Shown here piece after piece: positions 4,474-6,031 of a stretch of DNA of 6,031 bases. The notes under the pieces are model-generated. The model was not told where the DNA came from. It worked only from the letters and a program-made list of their open reading frames with translations, and did not search any database. Source of the DNA: an uncultured Oscillospiraceae bacterium (GTDB taxonomy: Bacteria; Bacillota; Clostridia; Oscillospirales; Oscillospiraceae); assembly GCA_934591815.1 (NCBI GenBank), contig CAKTPV010000047.1:1-6031 (forward strand). The letters run 5' to 3'. A program made the translations under genes and the position numbers. The first letter of the stretch is position 1, and every line of letters begins with the position of its first letter.

Positions 4474-5791
4474 ACCAAGCAAACCCAAAACCACACGCCG
4501 TGGAAAGAACGAAGGCAGCGTCTATCGCCGCAAGGACGGCAAATGGGTCGGTCAGGTAACCGTGGGTTATCACCCCGATACCGGCAAGCCCATCCGCAAA
4601 TACACCTACGCCAACACCCGTGAGGAGGCGGCGCACTGGATCGCCCTGACGCTGGTTTCCGAAACATCCAAGGCCGCCCCTTCACTGGCATCTGAACTGC
4701 TGCTGAAGGACTTTCTGCACCGCTGGCTGACCACGTTCAAGACCTATGAGGTTTGCAGCCGCACCATGGAACTGTATTATTCCTGCGAACGGTTACATAT
4801 TGTTCCCGCATTGGGAGATATCCCTGTGGCGGCGCTGACAGCCTCCCGCATCCAGACGTTCCTCTATTATCTGCAAGCGGAAAAGCAGCTTTCCCGGCGC
4901 ACCATTTCTTTGGTGCGCAGTATTCTGATTCAGCTATATGACTATGCCGTGGAAATGTCTCTGGCTCCGATCAATCCTGCCCGCAGCACAAAGCTGCCCC
5001 GGCAGCCGCAGCGCCTAGAATCGGAGGAAAAAGTCATCCCCATCGCCCAGCGTGAAGCGGTGCTGACCGCGGCGCAGAACGACCCCATCATGCGCCCCAT
5101 CATCACTACGCTGCTGTTCACCGGCATGCGCATCGGCGAGCTGCTGGCCCTCCAATGGAAGCATATCGACTTTGCGGCCCACACCATCACCATCGCGCAG
5201 TCTGTGACACGGAAACTGACTTTCGACGAAAACGGGAAAACGGTGGAGATGACCGATGCGCTGGGCTCTACCAAGACCCGCACTTCCCATCGAATTATTC
5301 AGGTGCCGGAGCTGGTACTGACACGGCTGCGGGAATGGATGCGCTACGTGGCGACCCTTCCGAAAGGGTTGGAGGTGCTGATGCCGGAGGGCTTTGTTTT
5401 CATCAGCACACGCACCATGTCCATGCGGACGTACAGTGGCTTCCGCGCCAGCTATCGTCACTTTCTGGATCGCAACGGCTTTTCAGGCGAAGGCTTGAAT
5501 CTCCATCGGTATCGTCATACCTACGCCTCCATGCTTTTAGAGCAGGAGATCAACCCCAAGATCGTCCAGAAGCTGCTGGGCCATCGGGACGTGTCCACCA
5601 CGCTGGGCATCTATACCCACGTGGTGCCGGAGGTATTCGCCGGTGTTGCCGCCGCCGTGGACACTGCCTCGCAGCAGCTGATGGACGGCACCTACACGCC
5701 GAAGCGCAGCGCAGAAGCCGTCAGGGCGCAGTTACAGCAGATCGACCCGATGCTGTCGGAGGACATGACCGTGAATCTCAAGTATTTATAA
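4463..5791 (+). CDS. Integrase (tyrosine recombinase) with arm-type DNA-binding domain
   Basis: This 442-aa protein is a full-length ICE/phage-type integrase of the Tn916-Int style. Residues about 17-62 (GSVYRRKDGKWVGQVTVGY onward to REEAAHWI) match the AP2-like arm-site binding domain, about 80-175 the SAM-like core-binding domain, and about 190-395 the catalytic domain. Catalytic residues are complete: Arg223 in LLFTGMRIGEL, Lys271 in TKTRTSHRI, His348 and Arg351 in LHRYRHTYA, His374 in LLGHRDVSTT and Tyr384 in LGIYTHV. A 58-residue tail follows the nucleophile. AAGGAGG (4447-4453), 9 nt before the ATG, is a near-perfect ribosome site. It is convergent with a tRNA-Val gene whose 3' end lies 164 bp past its stop, the usual position for an integrase next to its attachment site. 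Its arm domain may bind repeats such as the phased cluster near 2174-2257. Confidence 0.96.
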   Translation: MPRKPSKPKTTRRGKNEGSVYRRKDGKWVGQVTVGYHPDTGKPIRKYTYANTREEAAHWIALTLVSETSKAAPSLASELLLKDFLHRWLTTFKTYEVCSRTMELYYSCERLHIVPALGDIPVAALTASRIQTFLYYLQAEKQLSRRTISLVRSILIQLYDYAVEMSLAPINPARSTKLPRQPQRLESEEKVIPIAQREAVLTAAQNDPIMRPIITTLLFTGMRIGELLALQWKHIDFAAHTITIAQSVTRKLTFDENGKTVEMTDALGSTKTRTSHRIIQVPELVLTRLREWMRYVATLPKGLEVLMPEGFVFISTRTMSMRTYSGFRASYRHFLDRNGFSGEGLNLHRYRHTYASMLLEQEINPKIVQKLLGHRDVSTTLGIYTHVVPEVFAGVAAAVDTASQQLMDGTYTPKRSAEAVRAQLQQIDPMLSEDMTVNLKYL

Positions 5792-5813
5792 GGTTCTCAA
5801 GGCGCAAAAGCCG

Positions 5814-5830
5814 TACAGCTTAATACAGCT
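5814..5830. repeat. TACAGCT direct repeat
   Basis: TACAGCT occurs at 5814-5820 and 5824-5830, phased at 10 bp, 23 bp after the integrase stop. Short repeats near an integrase and a tRNA can be integrase or excisionase sites, but two 7-bp copies are weak evidence. Confidence 0.3.
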
Positions 5831-5917
5831 AGAGACCTAAAACAAGGCAATATTTGAAGACACAAGGCGGTAAAGCGTCCGTCACAGGCAGACATTAAAA
5901 GTTCCATCAAAAACGAG

Positions 5918-5953
5918 AAAAACCTTGGAAACACAAGGTTTCCAAGGTTTTTT
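5918..5953. terminator. Bidirectional intrinsic terminator
   Basis: A perfect 15-bp stem (5918-5932 with 5938-5952) closes a 5-nt loop, acaag. It has an A-run on its left and a T-run on its right, so it can end the integrase transcript on the plus strand and the tRNA transcript on the minus strand. It starts 2 nt beyond the tRNA CCA end. Confidence 0.85.
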
Positions 5954-5955
5954 CT

Positions 5956-6031
5956 TGGTGGAGACTGCTGGACTCGAACCAGTGACCTCCTGCGTGTGAA
6001 GCAGGCGCTCTAACCAGCTGAGCTAAGCCTC
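5956..6031 (-). tRNA. tRNA-Val (anticodon CAC), 5' end cut by window edge
   Basis: On the minus strand the cloverleaf reads clearly. The D-stem is GCTC/GAGC, the anticodon stem CCTGC/GCAGG holds loop TTCACAC with anticodon CAC at 5996-5998, the T-loop is TTCGAGT, and the encoded CCA is at 5956-5958. The acceptor strand AGTCTCC (5960-5966) pairs with GAGGCT plus a missing first base, predicted G, just beyond 6031. It reads valine codon GUG. One flaw is visible: the outermost T-stem pair (49:65) is A-C. The 3' end faces the integrase, so this gene is the likely integration target. Confidence 0.95.

Overview
The window looks like the chromosome of a gut-type, low-to-mid GC Firmicute (Clostridia, Oscillospiraceae/Lachnospiraceae-like). 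The evidence is strong AGGAGG-type Shine-Dalgarno sites, consensus sigma-A promoters, a MATE exporter paired with an Lrp/AsnC regulator, and two Firmicutes-style tyrosine recombinases flanking a small MerR-like excisionase. No marker gene fixes the genus, so this is an inference from style.

Layout. (1) 53-1387 (-) is a complete MATE-family exporter, divergent from (2) 1541-1999 (+), an Lrp/AsnC-family regulator. Their 153-bp intergenic region holds two back-to-back promoters whose -35 boxes lie 7 bp apart, plus an 8-bp direct repeat spaced exactly 21 bp (two helical turns) over the MATE start region. This is a likely self-contained regulator/exporter pair. (3) 2000-3263 has no gene I recognise but is rich in organised non-coding signals. 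These include a cluster of 11-bp-phased AATACGC repeats (two sets of three), a strong promoter with a palindrome between its -35 and -10 boxes, a hairpin-packed stretch of about 410 nt that reads as a structured RNA, and an intrinsic terminator with a mutually exclusive anti-terminator. About 450 bp of further hairpin-dense DNA follows. (4) 3264-5791 (+) is a tightly packed recombination cassette: a 304-aa tyrosine recombinase, a 65-aa excisionase-like HTH protein, a possible 35-aa mini-gene, and a 442-aa integrase with an arm-type DNA-binding domain. The junctions are an 11-nt overlap, zero gap and an 11-nt overlap. (5) 5918-5953 is a perfect 15-bp stem acting as a two-way terminator, and 5956-6031 (-) is a tRNA-Val(CAC) gene whose 3' end faces the integrase. 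Its first nucleotide lies just outside the window.

How it fits together. Integrase plus excisionase next to the 3' end of a tRNA is the classic end of an integrative element. Either this is a very small element (about 2.0-5.9 kb) carrying little besides its recombination genes and a non-coding RNA, or it is the right end of a larger element with the MATE/Lrp pair as cargo. Only one candidate end is visible, so the two cannot be separated here. The most interesting material is the non-coding 2170-2750 block: phased repeats, an operator-containing promoter, a structured leader and an attenuator, all pointing toward the recombinase genes.
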